DNA of 64,000 bases from Guadua angustifolia (lineage: Eukaryota; Streptophyta; Magnoliopsida; Poales; Poaceae). The position numbers and the translations under genes were made by a program. Of this stretch, positions 1 through 12,700 are shown one piece after another. How positions within the stretch are numbered: the stretch's first letter is position 1; every line of letters begins with the position of its first letter. The notes beneath the pieces are model-generated. The model had not been told where the DNA came from, did not search any database, and saw only the letters and a program-made list of their open reading frames with translations. The stretch lies in contig CM070504.1 of assembly GCA_036346375.1 (NCBI GenBank), forward strand, positions 10,723,890 through 10,787,889, read 5' to 3'.

Positions 1-32
1 TATTGCAAGAAAGGAAGAAGAGCAAGACAGGG

Positions 33-3000
33 ATGGGTAGCTTGGGAGAGGTCGATCATGGCGGCAAGGAGATGCTCCATGGCCACTCTGATCCCCTCGT
101 CGATGAGCTCAACAGGCTGGAGAATCTCCTCAGAGGTCCGTTCGTTTGGCTAGATGTATGTTATATATTGTATGCATTAGATCATCTAGTCTAGCTTTGA
201 TCAGGTGTACCATGTAATTAAGAGACCATTTGAAAATCATGTTATATATGGCGCCGTATGCGCATAACTCGAAGCGCAACAGTGCATGCATGCTGAGGCG
301 TGTGTGTGTGGGTATACACACACATGTACTTTTCAAGTTTCAGTTAATTCTTATAATCAAACTGAAGTCCTAGTTACGACCAGAAGGAGATTAAGGGAAG
401 GCTCTGCTGCCATTCTCGACGTTTTATTATTGACAAGAACAAAAGCCATTCATGTTGGTGTTGTTAATTGTAGGCGTGAGTTACAGAGAAAAATTCCTTC
501 CCTATTTCAGTTGCAGCTAGTTAGGCCGGTACCTGGGAGGAAAACTTGGTTTTCATCTGTGCCCAAAGCTTGATTCACCTAGTTTTATAGTAGGGAAAAG
601 AAACTATATTGCGACACACAATTCTGCATGCTGAAAGTAGCTTGGTAAAAGTGATGCCTGGAGCTAATTCAGCTATTTTTCTTCAAGTAAAGTAGATATA
701 TTAACTTGCCAAACGCCAATTTTATTTAAAAGAGAGAGTAAATTTCATAAAATTATAAGGTTTCTTGCACAAATTATATAAAAAATCTACATGTTTAACT
801 TTTATTTCACAAAACTACATATTTTAGAAGGACTTATGTCATAAAACTATAGGTTTTTCAATTAACTATTTTTTGTAACAGGTTTGATAACGTAGGCCAA
901 CATGGTAGCCTCGCGTATGTAATTCCCCATTTCACATGCTCATGAGGGTGCCATGTGGGTCCACACTATCAGACCTGTTATAATAAACAGCCACTTCTAA
1001 AATATATAGTTTTATGATACAAGTTCTTCTAAAATCTATAGTTTTATGAAATAAAAGCTAAAATTTATAGTTTTCTAACGGTTTGTAAAAAAACATAGTT
1101 TTGTAAAATTCAATCAAAAAATTATGTCGAGCATGCTTGTTTGAGATGCATTGCAGACCCAAACGGGGGGCTCCATGCAGCAACTAGACCCAACTGGCAT
1201 CTAGAATTCTAGATGTTAGCTCTTCTTTCGAAAAAAATAGTTGTTCTGATGAACAATAAGGCACGTTGAAGCTCCATATTTTTCTTAAGAAAAAACAGAG
1301 GAAAATCTCTCTTTTCGTCCGCCTCTTTCAGACATATCCTCTAGCTAGCCCTTTTCACTGTAGGAGAAAAACAAAAGGTGCCCTGAGTAACCCTTTTTTA
1401 AAAAATAAAAAACCATTATTGTAGGCTAGAAGAGATATCTGCTAGATTCTAAGAAATAGGTATGACAAAACCCTGGAAATTTTGTATAACTGGTTGGTAG
1501 CATGTCAAGGAAAGGTGAGAATTAGCATTCCTAGTTGGTAGGGTGTCTTACAAGGCGGTTCAATATCAGCACTCGTTCTGGTACTTTGCACTTTTATGTT
1601 CTGAAATGCAGTTTGAAGCTTAATTATCATCTGGCATTCAGGGCAGTCACTTGTGTCGACGGTACAGGGTGCTGGTGGTTTGTGACCTGTGTGAACTGCC
1701 ATTCGATTTGATTATGAACACATCAGACCTTTTCTGAACTTTTAAATTGCATGTGTATGAAGGCTCCTATTTTAAACTAGAATTTTATTAGCAGTGGATT
1801 ACCTAACATTTATTCTTACACTGCATTGCAATGAAGAATACTCCAGGCTACTTTTGTTTTTATATTTTTAAGCACCAAGACTCCCTTGTTCAAAGCTGTT
1901 ATTGTCATCCGTCTCATTCAGCCACTTAACGCTGATTCAAACTACTTCTGTGTCACTCCAAACAAACGGAGCAATAAGTTATCCTTTTTCCAAACGTAAA
2001 AGGAGCAACAAGTTGTACTTTTTTGTTATTTTGATGTCAAGAGCAATAAGTTAGCACTATAATCGACCAAGAAACTTTTGTAATTCATCATCTAACCGGG
2101 AATGGTATTTGGAAATTAGCATAGAAGCAGCTCCCACTTGTATTGACTAAGCTATTGGAGGAAAATGTACTAATAAATGGGGCCATATCCTTTGCAATCA
2201 CCCATATATGTGCAAGCGTACAATCAAGTGATCTGGAGCATCCAATCTATATCCAACGTTGGTTGCTGGCAAAGGGTGTTCAACAAATTTCAAGGACAGG
2301 GAGAGAAGAGATGGAGGGTGAGGTGGGAGGGTTTAAACGTAAAAATAGCAGCCAGCGTTGGATATAGATTGGGTGCTTCAGATCGCTTGATTGCACGCTT
2401 GCACATATATGGGTGATTGCACAGGATATTTCTCCCTAATAAATACTCCATAAGTTTTTTTCCAAGAAAATATCTTTCTAAACAAAGGCATGCCTACTTT
2501 GTGCCTAAACTTTGGCGTTTCCTGCAGAAAAGGAGAGAGAACTAGGATATGCCTACAGTGAAATAAAAGGCCTGAAGGTGACAGAAGCTTTGAAGGACAA
2601 GGCTATTGCTGAGGTAATTTGCTTCACGAGATAACTTTCCTTTTGCTTGAGTTGTTCACAAGTTAACTTGCACTTTCCACTGCAAACTGAAAGCAACTTT
2701 GGGCAAACACATGCCCAGCCACTAGCTCACTGTACTGACATTTCTCCACGTCGCTGCAGCTGAGCAAGGAACTGAAGAAACAGGACGAGAAGCTGAGAAG
2801 TCTGGAGAAACAGCTCGAGCAGAAGGTTCATTAGTTCATTCAGTTTGACCTCAAGTGTTTTTTTCCCGGAATAATTACACTTCAAGCCAATTAGCTCGAT
2901 TCTTTTACGGTTATGCCACAAGTCTGTTTGATATGACAGAATCTGGATGTGAAAAGACTGAGCAATGAGCGGAAAGAAGCATTGTCTGCACAGTTTGCTG

Positions 3001-5294
3001 CGGAGGCAACGCTCAGGAGGATCCACTCGTCTCAGAAAGACGACGAAGTGGTTCCATTTGACGCCATCATAGCGCCACTGGAATCGGACATCAAAAAATA
3101 TAGACATGAGGTACATGTGAAACTGAATTGAGCACCGTTTGATCTGGATGATCAACAGACTTGCATAGTATGCTTACCTGTGGTTGCTCGTTTGGCTATC
3201 AGATTGCGGTGCTCCAGGATGACAAGAAGGCACTAGAACGACACCTAAAACTGAAGGAGGCAGCGCTCGTCGAAGCAGGGAACATTCTGCGCAGCGCGCT
3301 TGAGAGGGCGCTGATAGTAGAGGATGTTCAGAACCAGAACATTGAGCTGAAGAAACAGATGGAGATCTACCATGTATGCACACTTGACAGAAATCCATCA
3401 TTAACACCGCAGTCAGTCAGCTCTTTTTTGTGCAGCGTGCGTTTTTTCCAGTGTTCTAAATAGCTACCTATAGCTATTTTGGACCCTAAATATAAAGCTA
3501 CAGGTTAATGTTCCATTATATTAACTATAAACGCTATAGCTAGTGATAGGTCCACTATATACCATAGCTTGTAGCTAACAATAGTTTCGCTGGATACCTA
3601 TGGGTCAAAATATTGTGTTAATTTTGAAATTCAATGTTACTAAAAGAGCCAAATGCATCTCTTATAAGGCTGAATTATGAGACACCCTAGTAAAATACCT
3701 CATCTCGCCCGTTTTCAATAATACAACATTTATATTTCTTAGTGATTAAGTACTTGTCGTTAAGAACATTGCGATATAGTTGTTGGTTATGGTCTTTGAC
3801 ATGTATTAGCATGTTTATTGATTTCGGAATTGACTCATATTCTTATTATAAAAATAAATACCTTCTAAAGTACCATTGTTTTACAGTTTGTTTGAAGGTA
3901 ACTTATATTATATGCATATATATTTATTTTTCATATTTTAATACTGCAAACGCAATGAATAATAGCTTCCGGGATAGCTGCTTTAGCTGTTTTTAGGACC
4001 TTGCTACCAAACCGTGAAAATCACGATTTAAAACCTTTGTTTCTGCGTAACTGAATCTTCTTCTGTGTCGTGCTGCACCTGCAGGAAGAAAACAAACTGC
4101 TGGAGAAGAGCAACAGGCAGAAGGTCTTGGAGATCGAGAAGCTCACGCACACCATCGGTGAGCTTGAGGAGTCCATTCTTGCCAACGGCGAGGTTGCCAA
4201 TGCAGTGCACTTCTACCAGAACGAAGCTGCCAAGTTGAATGTAAGTGAGATGTCGAGCGGAGGTGATTCCGAAGTTGGATCCCATCGTTTTCTCGTTTGT
4301 TTATAGAAGTTTTGAACTTGTAGGAGGAGAAGAAGACACTTGAGAGGGAGCTAGCTCGAGCGAAAGTATACGTCAATCGTGTCGCGTCGACGACAGCAAA
4401 CGGATGGAAGGATGACGCCGATAAACTGATGCCTGTCAAGAGATGGCTGGAAGAACGAAGGCTCCTACAGGTACACGATATGCTGTCTCATCTTTGAAAA
4501 GATGGACTGATGCAATCATGCAAATGTAGTTTTATTGCATTTTGTATCTGAATTAGCCATTTAACAATCTTCTAGGGAGAGATACAGCGACTGCGTGAAA
4601 AGATATCCGTAACGGAGAAGTCTGCAAAGGCTGAAGCCCAGCTCAATGTAAGCAATGCTAAACAACTGTTCGAAGCAATTTACGACATTCATTTCTTACA
4701 TCGTCGTTTCAACCTTGACTAATTTCCCAGGACAAACTCAAAAGGAGACTGAAGTCATTGGAAGAAGACATGAGAAATGAAACTTTCAACTCATCCGCGA
4801 AGGAAGCCAACAAGCCAGTCACTCCAAGAAGATCAACATCCCAACCAAGACAAACAAGCACAGCCAGAATATCACAGCAGCCATCATCATTCGATGGCGA
4901 TGACAGGAGAAGGCCAACATTTCAACCAAGGGCATCCGTGGCAGGGAAAGTGTTGAATCAACCTAATTCAGAAACCGAGACTGCAGAGAAGGCAAGAAAT
5001 GTTAAACGATCTGACAGCCCAAGAGGGAGAACTGTTTCTGGTAAAGGAGAACGTCCTGTGAGAAATCATCTATGGGCGCCGAGAAGCAAAGTGATCGGTG
5101 ATGCTGGGAAGGAGAACAAAGAGCAGAATCCAAACTACAAGGCACATTTGAATGGTTCACATGTACAAGGAAATGGCGACTGTGGAGTTCAGTGTAGTGA
5201 ACATCAAGAAGCCATTGATTCGGAGAAGTTGGACGAGGGAAAAGCTGATACTTCTGATGCTGTAGAAAGTACTAAGGGCACCAGGAAAAGTTGA
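33..5294 (+). CDS. MAP70: MAP70-family microtubule-associated protein, 9 exons
   Basis: Exons: 33-135, 2528-2613, 2760-2825, 2940-3110, 3203-3373, 4085-4240, 4324-4470, 4576-4647, 4731-5294. All have GT/AG borders and the joined frame is open for 511 aa, the usual length of the MAP70-5 type. Seen: an N-terminal SDPLVDELNRLENLLR block, then a long Lys/Glu-rich coiled coil with AQFAAEATLRR, LKLKEAALVEA, LERALIVEDVQNQN and MPVKRWLEERRLLQGE, then a Ser/Arg/Pro-rich basic tail (exon 9). Known of the family: plant-specific proteins that bind cortical microtubules and shape secondary cell walls. The ATG at 33 was chosen because the protein then begins as MAP70-5 proteins do; the frame is open upstream to the window edge, so a longer N-terminus is possible. 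A strong donor CAG|GTAAGC at 5353/5354 and an acceptor at 5548 suggest a 3' UTR intron. Introns 1 and 5 hold transposon sequence. Confidence 0.93.
735..1115. mobile_element. MITE-like inverted-repeat element in MAP70 intron 1
   Basis: An AT-rich block whose two halves are imperfect inverted copies: the left arm around 735-865 (CATAAAACTATAGG type motifs, TTTTAGAAGGACTTATG) pairs with the right arm around 1000-1115 (CAAGTTCTTCTAAAATC, TATAGTTTTATGA). The centre is less AT-rich. It has no coding capacity. I could not fix a target-site duplication, so the ends are approximate and the superfamily is open. Confidence 0.6.
2179..2435. mobile_element. Mutator-type MITE with 9-bp target duplication
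   Basis: A 257-bp element with long terminal inverted repeats of about 90 bp: GGGGCCATATCC at the left end pairs with GGATATTTCTCC at the right, and the inner blocks (CACCCATATATGTGCAAGCG; CCAATCTATATCCAACG) are repeated in reverse orientation. It is flanked by a perfect 9-bp direct repeat CTAATAAAT (2170-2178 and 2436-2444). Long TIRs plus a 9-bp duplication are typical of Mutator-like elements. It lies in intron 1 of the MAP70 gene, about 90 bp upstream of exon 2. Confidence 0.88.
3455..4020. repeat. AT-rich transposon-like sequence in MAP70 intron 5
   Basis: Most of the 711-bp intron between the exons ending at 3373 and starting at 4085. It contains repeated AGCTA/TAGCT-rich words near both edges (AAATAGCTACCTATAGC; GATAGCTGCTTTAGCTG), reminiscent of degraded hAT-type MITEs. 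No clear target duplication and no coding signal. Confidence 0.3.
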
Positions 5295-6179
5295 GGATTT
5301 ACTTTTGAAAGAGGATACCTAATAGATGGGCGAATATCAATTATCATGTACAGGTAAGCAACTTGACCATGTATCTTTTCTTACTAGTATTTGGCTATTT
5401 GCACACATGGCCCATTGAAAATTTTATTTACTACTTTTTCATAATTATCTTGGAAATTTAAAAACTATGTTTCAAAGCATTTGCATAGGACCTGTATAAC
5501 CTTCAATTCTTTGAATCTGACAATGTTCATTTATTTGTTTTCATACAGAAACAACATGGTGACTTTATTTTGAAGAACATGTACTATGTCTATCTGCAGC
5601 TTTCTTCATTTTGGGAGATTGTTTGAGCAACAAAAACCATTGTTTGTTATCTTGTTTCTTCTCTCTTGTACATATAAACTGTGCCATAAGCTTTGCAAAT
5701 GCAATTTGTGCCTCCAAAAAAGATAGTACCAATACAATTTGTGGTGTTTTGAGGAAAGGTTTGTTTGACCCAAATAAAGAAAGTTTGTGCAAATTAGATG
5801 GAAGCAACACAAACAGATGTGAATGGTGTTTTTATAGATGGTTGTTTGAATTAATTGTTCCAGAACTACAATTTTTTTTTCTAGCTGCAGCTCTTGTATT
5901 GTTTGGAAGATCATTTCTATACGACTTTCATCCGCAAACAATACAGATATAATAGCATTTCTGTGGAATTTCACTGTCCCAAACAGGGGAATTTTATTCA
6001 GACTATTTGCTACTTTTTGTGAGAATTTTCCTTTCTCATGTCCAACGATGTTTATGATACATACAACTTTCAGCTAAAAACATCAACTTTAAAACTTTTC
6101 CACAACTAATTCTTTTCACTTACTGCTCTTACTTGTAGAATGAGAAGCAGAAAATATATAGTTCACATACACATATACC
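5295..6179. other. 3' UTR and intergenic, no gene
   Basis: The first 250-300 bases are probably MAP70 3' UTR, including the possible 3' UTR intron 5354-5548. The rest is AT-rich, with short chance frames only. I see nothing coding. Confidence 0.6.
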
Positions 6180-6480
6180 ATATTATTATACATTGAAAGC
6201 TCATGGAGAGTCGCTAATAAAAAAGAAAGAAATATGCTAAAAATTCTCATAAAAAAACAAAATATCTAACCTTTAATCTGATGGACCATAATTAAGTTGA
6301 ACTATAGTAACTATTAGATATTACTATTTAAGAGAAATAGGTTAGAAATTACATAAAAAAGCAAAACATCTAACTCTTAATCTGGTGGACCCTAACTAAC
6401 TTGAACTATAGTATCGTTAGATGTTATTACTTTAAAAAACATTTAACCATCTATCTAGTGGATCAGAGTTATAACAGTTT
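6180..6480 (+). mobile_element. Helitron remnant (5' part)
   Basis: Starts like the Helitron at 21844 (TATTATTATACATTGAAAGC, AGCTCATGGAGAGT) and shares its internal repeats (AAATTCTCATAAAAAA, TAATCTGATGGACC, GTTAGATGTTATTA), each present twice in about 300 bp. No CTAG 3' end with hairpin was found, so it is a fragment. Confidence 0.55.
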
Positions 6481-6929
6481 AGATTAAAAAAGAGTGGCTG
6501 GTTTGGGCTCTTTCATCAGGTGGCAAAAGGCGGATAATTACTCCGAAGTCTCAACTGCAGGGGTAAAGTTGTAATATGTTCACTGCTCCCGTGTGGATTA
6601 TGGTCTAAGCCCTCTCCGAGAAAATGAATATTTTCAGAGCTATCCCATTTGACCTAACTCTGCTAGTGGGAGCCGGCCCAAACAGGCCATGTAGTTAAAA
6701 TCTTACGTCTAAAAACGACCTTCGTTTTGAACATAGGATGTAAAGTCTTTCAACTTCTGTTGACGGCTAAACACAGTACGCAAAGACCTGCACCGTCACG
6801 ACCAAATCTGACCAGAACCTCCCTTGAATCGAGTCGGCAACTCCCAACGGGGTACTACAGTGTACTGCAGTACTGCCTAGTGCCCAACAAAGATTCAAAT
6901 CTTATTTTGCTCTAAATATCGTCCGTAGC
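6481..6929. other. intergenic, no feature seen
   Basis: Moderate-GC non-coding sequence between a Helitron remnant and an AT-rich repeat block. The short open frame at 6727-6915 has no recognisable product. Confidence 0.5.
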
Positions 6930-8240
6930 CGAAGAACTAAATCTCGATGAGATTTAGAAATTTCAAACAAATTCTGGACGAACTGTAAAAAACAAAATTT
7001 CAAATCCAGATTTTAAAACCGAAATTTCGGTCGGCTTAGCCAAGATTTCGACAAAATTGTACCGAGCGAAAAATGGTACAAATGATGTTGAAAAATTTTG
7101 ATTTTTTTTGGAGGTTCCTGACACATCGGTAATGTTCTCATAAAATTTTCAGATGATTATTATATCCAAGGGTTTTTTAAAAATTCAAACATTGCAACTG
7201 TCCTGATAAAACGCTGACCAGCAAGTTTGAACCGAATGAAAAATAAAACAAACCACGTTAGAAAATTTTGAATTTTTTTATGAATGGTTATGATGTATCA
7301 TTAATATTCTCATAAAATTTTTAGATGATGATAAAACTTCATTAATTTTTAAAAATTTGGACAGTGCTACTATCCTAATAAAAACCATACCGACAAACTT
7401 CAACCAAATGAAAAATAGTACAAATCAAGTTAGAAATTTTTTGTGGATATTATTGATGTATCATTAATGTTTTCATAAAATTTTCATATGATAATCAAGC
7501 TTTAAAAAATTTCAAAAATTCTGACAGTGCTACATTCTGATAAAAGTTTAATGATCAATACATAGATTTGCTTTAATAATAAAAAAAGTTTAAAATTTTT
7601 GAAAATTTTGCATAAGGGTTATAAGGAAACACTTAAGATCTCATAAAAATTTTAAATCATGATCACACTCCAACGAATTTGTAAAATTCTTACAAGTGCA
7701 CTGTACCATTTATGTTCTTTTTGTTTTTTATTTTTGAAATATAACAAATGAAGTTTAATGCATACATAGATTTGATTGAGTAAATAAAAAAGTTTAAATT
7801 TTTTTAAAATTCTATATAATGGTACTAAGGCAATTCTTAAGCTTTTATAAAAATTTTGGATCATGATCACACTCGAGAAAATTTATAAAATTCTAACAAG
7901 GTCAGCGCCCAATTATATTCATTCGGTTTTTAATTTTTTAAAGATAACAAATGAATTTCAATTATTTTGAAAAATTTTATGTATGATCCTACAGTTCTTA
8001 GAATAGTACCATAAATTTTTTACATCATGATAAAGTATATATAATTTTATAAAAATCCAAGAATTGTTTCTACAATTTTTAAAAAATATCTCAAAAATTC
8101 AATTTTTCAACAAATTTTTATAGGAGATGACTTTCTTAAGGGTTATTGATCAATTTCCAGTAAAAAAAAAGGGTAAAAAACCCGAGATCTCAGCGAGATA
8201 TTGTAAAATCTCATTAAAATTTCTAAGATTGCTATAGTAA
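6930..8240. repeat. AT-rich block of diverged ~185-bp tandem units
   Basis: Four or more diverged units follow each other, each with CTCATAAAATTTTCAGATGA-like, TTTAAAAATTC and GACAGTGCTAC-like words and a GAATGAAAAATA-like word about 60 bp later. The same units make up the interior of the hAT-type element at 50266-51250. Palindromic words AAATCTCGATGAGATTT (6940s) and ATCTCAGCGAGAT (8190s) lie near the edges, but I could not find a target duplication. The block ends about 120 bp before the start codon of the next gene. Confidence 0.6.
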
Positions 8241-8358
8241 TTTAAATTTTTTAATTTTTTTTGCTTCGACCGCACATTTCAAGACTCGTCCGCATAGAGA
8301 TTTTAGTCTTGCTGCCCAACTATACCCACGGTTCGCTGCTCGTCCCTTCCCCCTCGCG

Positions 8359-11134
8359 ATGGCGGCTGCGACGGCGGCGGCAGGAGCAGCCGCGGCGGCC
8401 GCCGCCGTATCCCTGTTCGCCTACTGTCTTTTCCTCCGCAAGATCGACTGCAAGCTCCCATGGATCCGGACGTCCCGCGCGAACGGCTTGCGGACGCGGC
8501 GGAAGGGCCTCGTGGAGGCCGTCGGCAACACGCCCCTCATTCGCATCAACAGCCTCTCCGACGCCACAGGGTGCGAGGTATAGGCGTTCATATTTCTGTA
8601 GGTGGCTTCGATTTTGCCGTTCTGATTCAAGTTTTTGAAGTGGTGGAGTTGTTGCCGATTGGGTTGCAGATTCTGGGGAAGGCCGAGTTCCTGAACCCAG
8701 GAGGCAGCGTGAAGGACCGCGTGGCGGTCAAGATTATCGAGGAGGTAATTCGCGCAGTTCGGTGCAAATTAATTTAACTTTGTGCAAGGGGAGAGCTGCG
8801 AAGTAGAGTAGAATTCGTGGTGAGAAATTTCGAAATTGGCACTTTGTTGAAGCGCAGTTTCCTTACTCAAAGCTGCATAAAGTATGGGTCCTTGTGCATT
8901 TAGACTTTCGTTTGATAGATTAATTAACCCCTCTTTTCTGGTTTCACTGGGGTTCCCAACCATTTTCCTGTAATGTTGGCTACCTCTACATGCTTTTTAA
9001 GTCATTTAGTGAGGTCAAATTCGGGTAATAATTTAGTAACTTCTTTCTTAATGTAGGTTATGGTACTAAGGCTACTGTACTAAGTGTAGCATACAATAAT
9101 ACGTATTATTTCTTCCCTACAAAAGCATGTTCTCACTTTCATGTACAAATACAATGCTGGAAGTGGAAGTTAACAATAGGGTGACATCAAGATTCTTCTT
9201 TCATTTGTTTATGAAAGGTGTAAAACTACCTTGCTAAAGGGACATAGTAGTTCTATTGGCATGAAATGCAAAAAAAAAAAAAAAACTGGTAATAATACTG
9301 AATTACTTCCTGGCATACTTGGGTGTACACCTAAGTGGATGAGTCATGAGATACTTTGCTAATGTATTCCGTTTTCCAGTAATTCATTGGTTTGCTACGA
9401 TTTCTTGTTGTATAAATATCTCTTATGCTTTAAAAGTTTAACTTAAAATGATGTTGGGGCTTTTATCATTATCAGGCTCTGGAATCTGGGGATCTTGTCA
9501 GTGGTGGCGTTGTAACAGAGGGGAGTGCTGGAAGCACGGCTATCAGCTTGGCCACCGTTGCTCCTGCTTATGGTTGTAGGTGTCACGTTGTTATTCCCGA
9601 TGATGCTGCCATTGAGAAGGTAGGGAAGTGGTATATGCTGTTCCAGAATTCTTGTTGTGCTCCTTAGAACATTCAATCTTGTAGCATCTGGAATTGCTAC
9701 ATAAGTTATCTTTGTTACATGATCAGCTGAACTACTTTTAGATGCTTCCTTGGGCTTATTCTGTTAAGATACTCACAAATTACCCACATTAGTTCATAGA
9801 AGATTATACAAAGTGCCCTGTTAGTTGCTTATGCTCCTGTATATATAGTTTTACTAAAAAAAATTGTTTTCCAGTCTCAAATAATTGAGGCACTTGGAGC
9901 TACCGTTGAACGAGTACGCCCTGTTTCAATCACTCACAGAGACCATTTTGTCAATATTGCGAGAAGAAGGGCTATAGAATGGAACAAATTAGCATCAGCA
10001 CATAGAGAATCAAACGGTAGACAAACCAACGGTTCAGTGCATGCCAATACTGAAATGCCACATAATGTGAAATGTGACCCTAACTCTGATTCAAAGGGAG
10101 GTTTCTTTGCTGACCAATTCGAGAATATGGCAAACTATCGAGCCCATTATGAATGGACTGGTCCTGAGATTTGGGAGCAAACTAAAGGGACCCTTCATGC
10201 CTTTGTTGCGGCAGCTGGCACTGGTGGTACAATTGCTGGAGTCTCACGATATCTTAAGGTTTGCATGTTATTATTATATTTCTTCCATATTTTTTTTCTC
10301 AGATGAACAACTTTTTTATGCATGTGATATTCTTTATTTAGGAAAAGAACAGAAACGTTAAATGCTTTTTAATGGACCCACCCGGATCTGGTCTGTTCAA
10401 TAAGGTTACTAGAGGGGTGATGTACACAAAAGAGGAGGCTGAGGGCAAGAGGCTGAAGAATCCGTTTGACACTATTACGGAAGGAATTGGAATCAACAGG
10501 GTTACTAGCAATTTTATGATGGCAGAACTGGATGGAGCTTACAGAGGAACAGATAGGGAAGCCGTTGATATGTCAAGGTACACACGTACTGAGTTGAAAT
10601 TTTTATTGACTTTTAGCAGTTATGATCTGAAAGAACGAGTAGAAGTTAGCATAACACAACTATAATTGTTTAGTATAATTTGCTTAACATGGTAGATTAG
10701 AGCATAAGTTATTTGGTTTGTGGCATCTCACATACATGTTGCTGTTCACTGTATCCCTTTAACTGATCACAACAATGGGATTGATATTGTAGTGCTTCCC
10801 CGCAACTGGAATTCCTATTAATACCAGTTTTGGGGTAATGAGTTCCTCATGTATGTAAAAACCGAGAAAATACTTCAATTATCTGACCTCAGTATACTTG
10901 AAAAATTAACTTAGGTTCTTGTTGAGAAATGATGGACTATTTGTTGGGAGTTCTTCAGCCATGAATTGTGTTGGAGCTGTAAGAGTTGCCCGAGATTTAG
11001 GTCCAGGACATACAATTGTGACAATTCTGTGTGACAGTGGGATGAGGCATCTAAGTAAGTTCTTCAATGACGAATATTTGGCTAATCATGGCTTGACACC
11101 AACAGCTACTAGTCTGGAATTTCTCGATCAATGA
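8359..11134 (+). CDS. cysteine-synthase-like PLP-dependent enzyme, 6 exons
   Basis: Exons: 8359-8577, 8670-8744, 9476-9619, 9875-10258, 10342-10577, 10915-11134. All have GT/AG borders, giving 425 aa. It belongs to the O-acetylserine (thiol)lyase/CBS fold-type II family and matches the divergent plant group of Arabidopsis At1g55880. Seen: an Ala-rich hydrophobic N-terminus (AAAAAVSLFAYCLFLRK) that looks like a membrane anchor or organelle signal; VGNTPLIRI; the PLP lysine in NPGGSVKDR; VTEGSAGSTAISLA where true cysteine synthases have TSGNTG; the GTGGT phosphate loop; and the C-terminal GLFVGSSSAMNCVGA. About 40 extra residues (SNGRQTNGS to SDSKGG) precede FFADQFEN. The changed substrate loop means cysteine synthesis should not be assumed. 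Biochemical role unknown to me. Confidence 0.92.
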
Positions 11135-11733
11135 GAATATTTCACCAGGAATGTATAATTTCAGCAATTTTGTCATGCTGTGATGTCTGCCTTGACAGCG
11201 GGTGAACATTGAGGAGCTGAAAAAAATCCCATCCACTTAATACTACTCAAGAATTTGTTCAGGGAATTATTCTTTCATTGGAATTCCTGTGTTGTACACT
11301 GCCGAAATCACCAATTTGTTTCATTTATACTCTCCAGTTGTTTACAATCATTTGTACTACTACTAGCTTGGTTATGTGATATGACTTCAGATCTATTTGA
11401 TCATTGGTCCATCCCCAGCTCCCCCTATATCAGGCCGTTGATCAAGTTTTGCTTTCCCATCTTCTTTGCAAACAGCCAAATATCCTGTGCTCAAATAAAT
11501 ATTTGTGCTGAAACATTGTATCTCTTGCAACCGATTGCATTCGTCCTGCTGCTATTAAAAAGAATGAGTACTTTCTCAACTGAATGACGAACTGAAACTG
11601 TATTCTTCAGTCAATGAAAGCCAACAAAAAGGCAACAGTATGTCAAAGCAATTGAGCTTGAGCATCTACCACCAGAAACCTGTAGAGGGGGAGAATTTGC
11701 GAACACATGCGGATTAAAACAGACTAAAAAATC
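11135..11733. other. 3' UTR and short intergenic stretch
   Basis: 3' UTR of the PLP-enzyme gene, then about 300 bases before the convergent PPR-SMR pseudogene. No recognisable product in either strand. Confidence 0.6.
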
Positions 11734-12700
11734 CTATGTACCTCCTTGATTGTGCAGCCAATTGTTGGCAGCAACGCTCGTCGTCAAAAACCAGCCAGCT
11801 TTGTCGGGTGCCTCATGGAACGGCGCATCGAGCTCCTTCAGATGCGGCTCAAACACCGAAGCCAACCCTTTGCCTGAGTACATGTTCTTCCCCTGCCCTG
11901 TATGAATCCCAAGCAACGGCGGCAGCTCCTCCCCGTTGTGCAGCGTCGTGTACAGGTCGTTCATCCGGGCAAGGAGCGTGGTCAGGGCAGCACCAACAGA
12001 GAGAGGCCCCTGAGATGCAGCGACCACTGTGTCTTGAGTCCTCGTCTGGACGCTGGTGTAGATCTCGAACTGCAGCGTGACGTCGAGGAGCGCGCAGCGT
12101 GCTTCTGGCAATCGATCGTGGGGGTGATACTGAGGTCCTCAAGCATGCCAAATGATCTGAGCACGCTGTCGGTGCGTCCCGCTTTGCTGTAGCAACGGAT
12201 GAGTGAGGTAAGGGTGAAGATGCTGGGCTCGAAACCGGCCTCAACCATCTCATCCAGTTTGCTCTCTGCGCCCAGGACGTTGCCAGTGCAAGAATACAGC
12301 GCGACCATTGATGAATAGCTCCAGCTATCAGGCTTGGACCGGGTATCCATGGACGCCTTCATGTCCCTGAAGATCTCTCCTCAGCCTCCTCGACATAGCC
12401 AATGTCAGCGCACAATGACAGGAGCATGTTGTACAACATCACACGTCCATGTCCATCACCTCGTCCTTCACCTACCGGTGCACGGCCATGGCATCCTCAC
12501 TGTAGCGCGCTGGTGTACGCCTGCAGGAGACAGCAGTACGTCGCCTTGTTGGGCTGCACCTGCGGCCCATGGCATCCAGCAGGGTGTCGTACACGACCCG
12601 GTTTGGTTTCACACCGGTCACCTTCATTTCCTCGAATACGTTTAGGGCGCGGCGCCGTCGAAGTTGCCGTTGGTCGAGTGCTCCTTGATCACCGTCGTGC
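11734..12700 (-). pseudogene. PPR-SMR pseudogene, C-terminal part (SVR7/ATP4-like)
   Basis: On the minus strand, frames broken by indels spell the second half of a chloroplast PPR-SMR protein of the SVR7/ATP4 type. In order: a PPR block with FDGALNVFEEMKVTGVKPN-like sequence (needs a frame change near 12650), VVYDTLLDAMGR (12560s), KPDSWSYSSMVALYSCTGN and EAGFEPSIFTLTSLIRCYSKA (12360-12170), then the SMR domain LSVGAALTTL, PPLLGIHTGQGKN, LKELDAPFHEAPDKAGWFLT (12000-11740) ending at a stop at 11734. Between the last PPR and the SMR domain roughly 80-90 residues of the family are missing. Family members act in chloroplast mRNA translation and processing. This copy cannot make a full protein. 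Confidence 0.85.
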
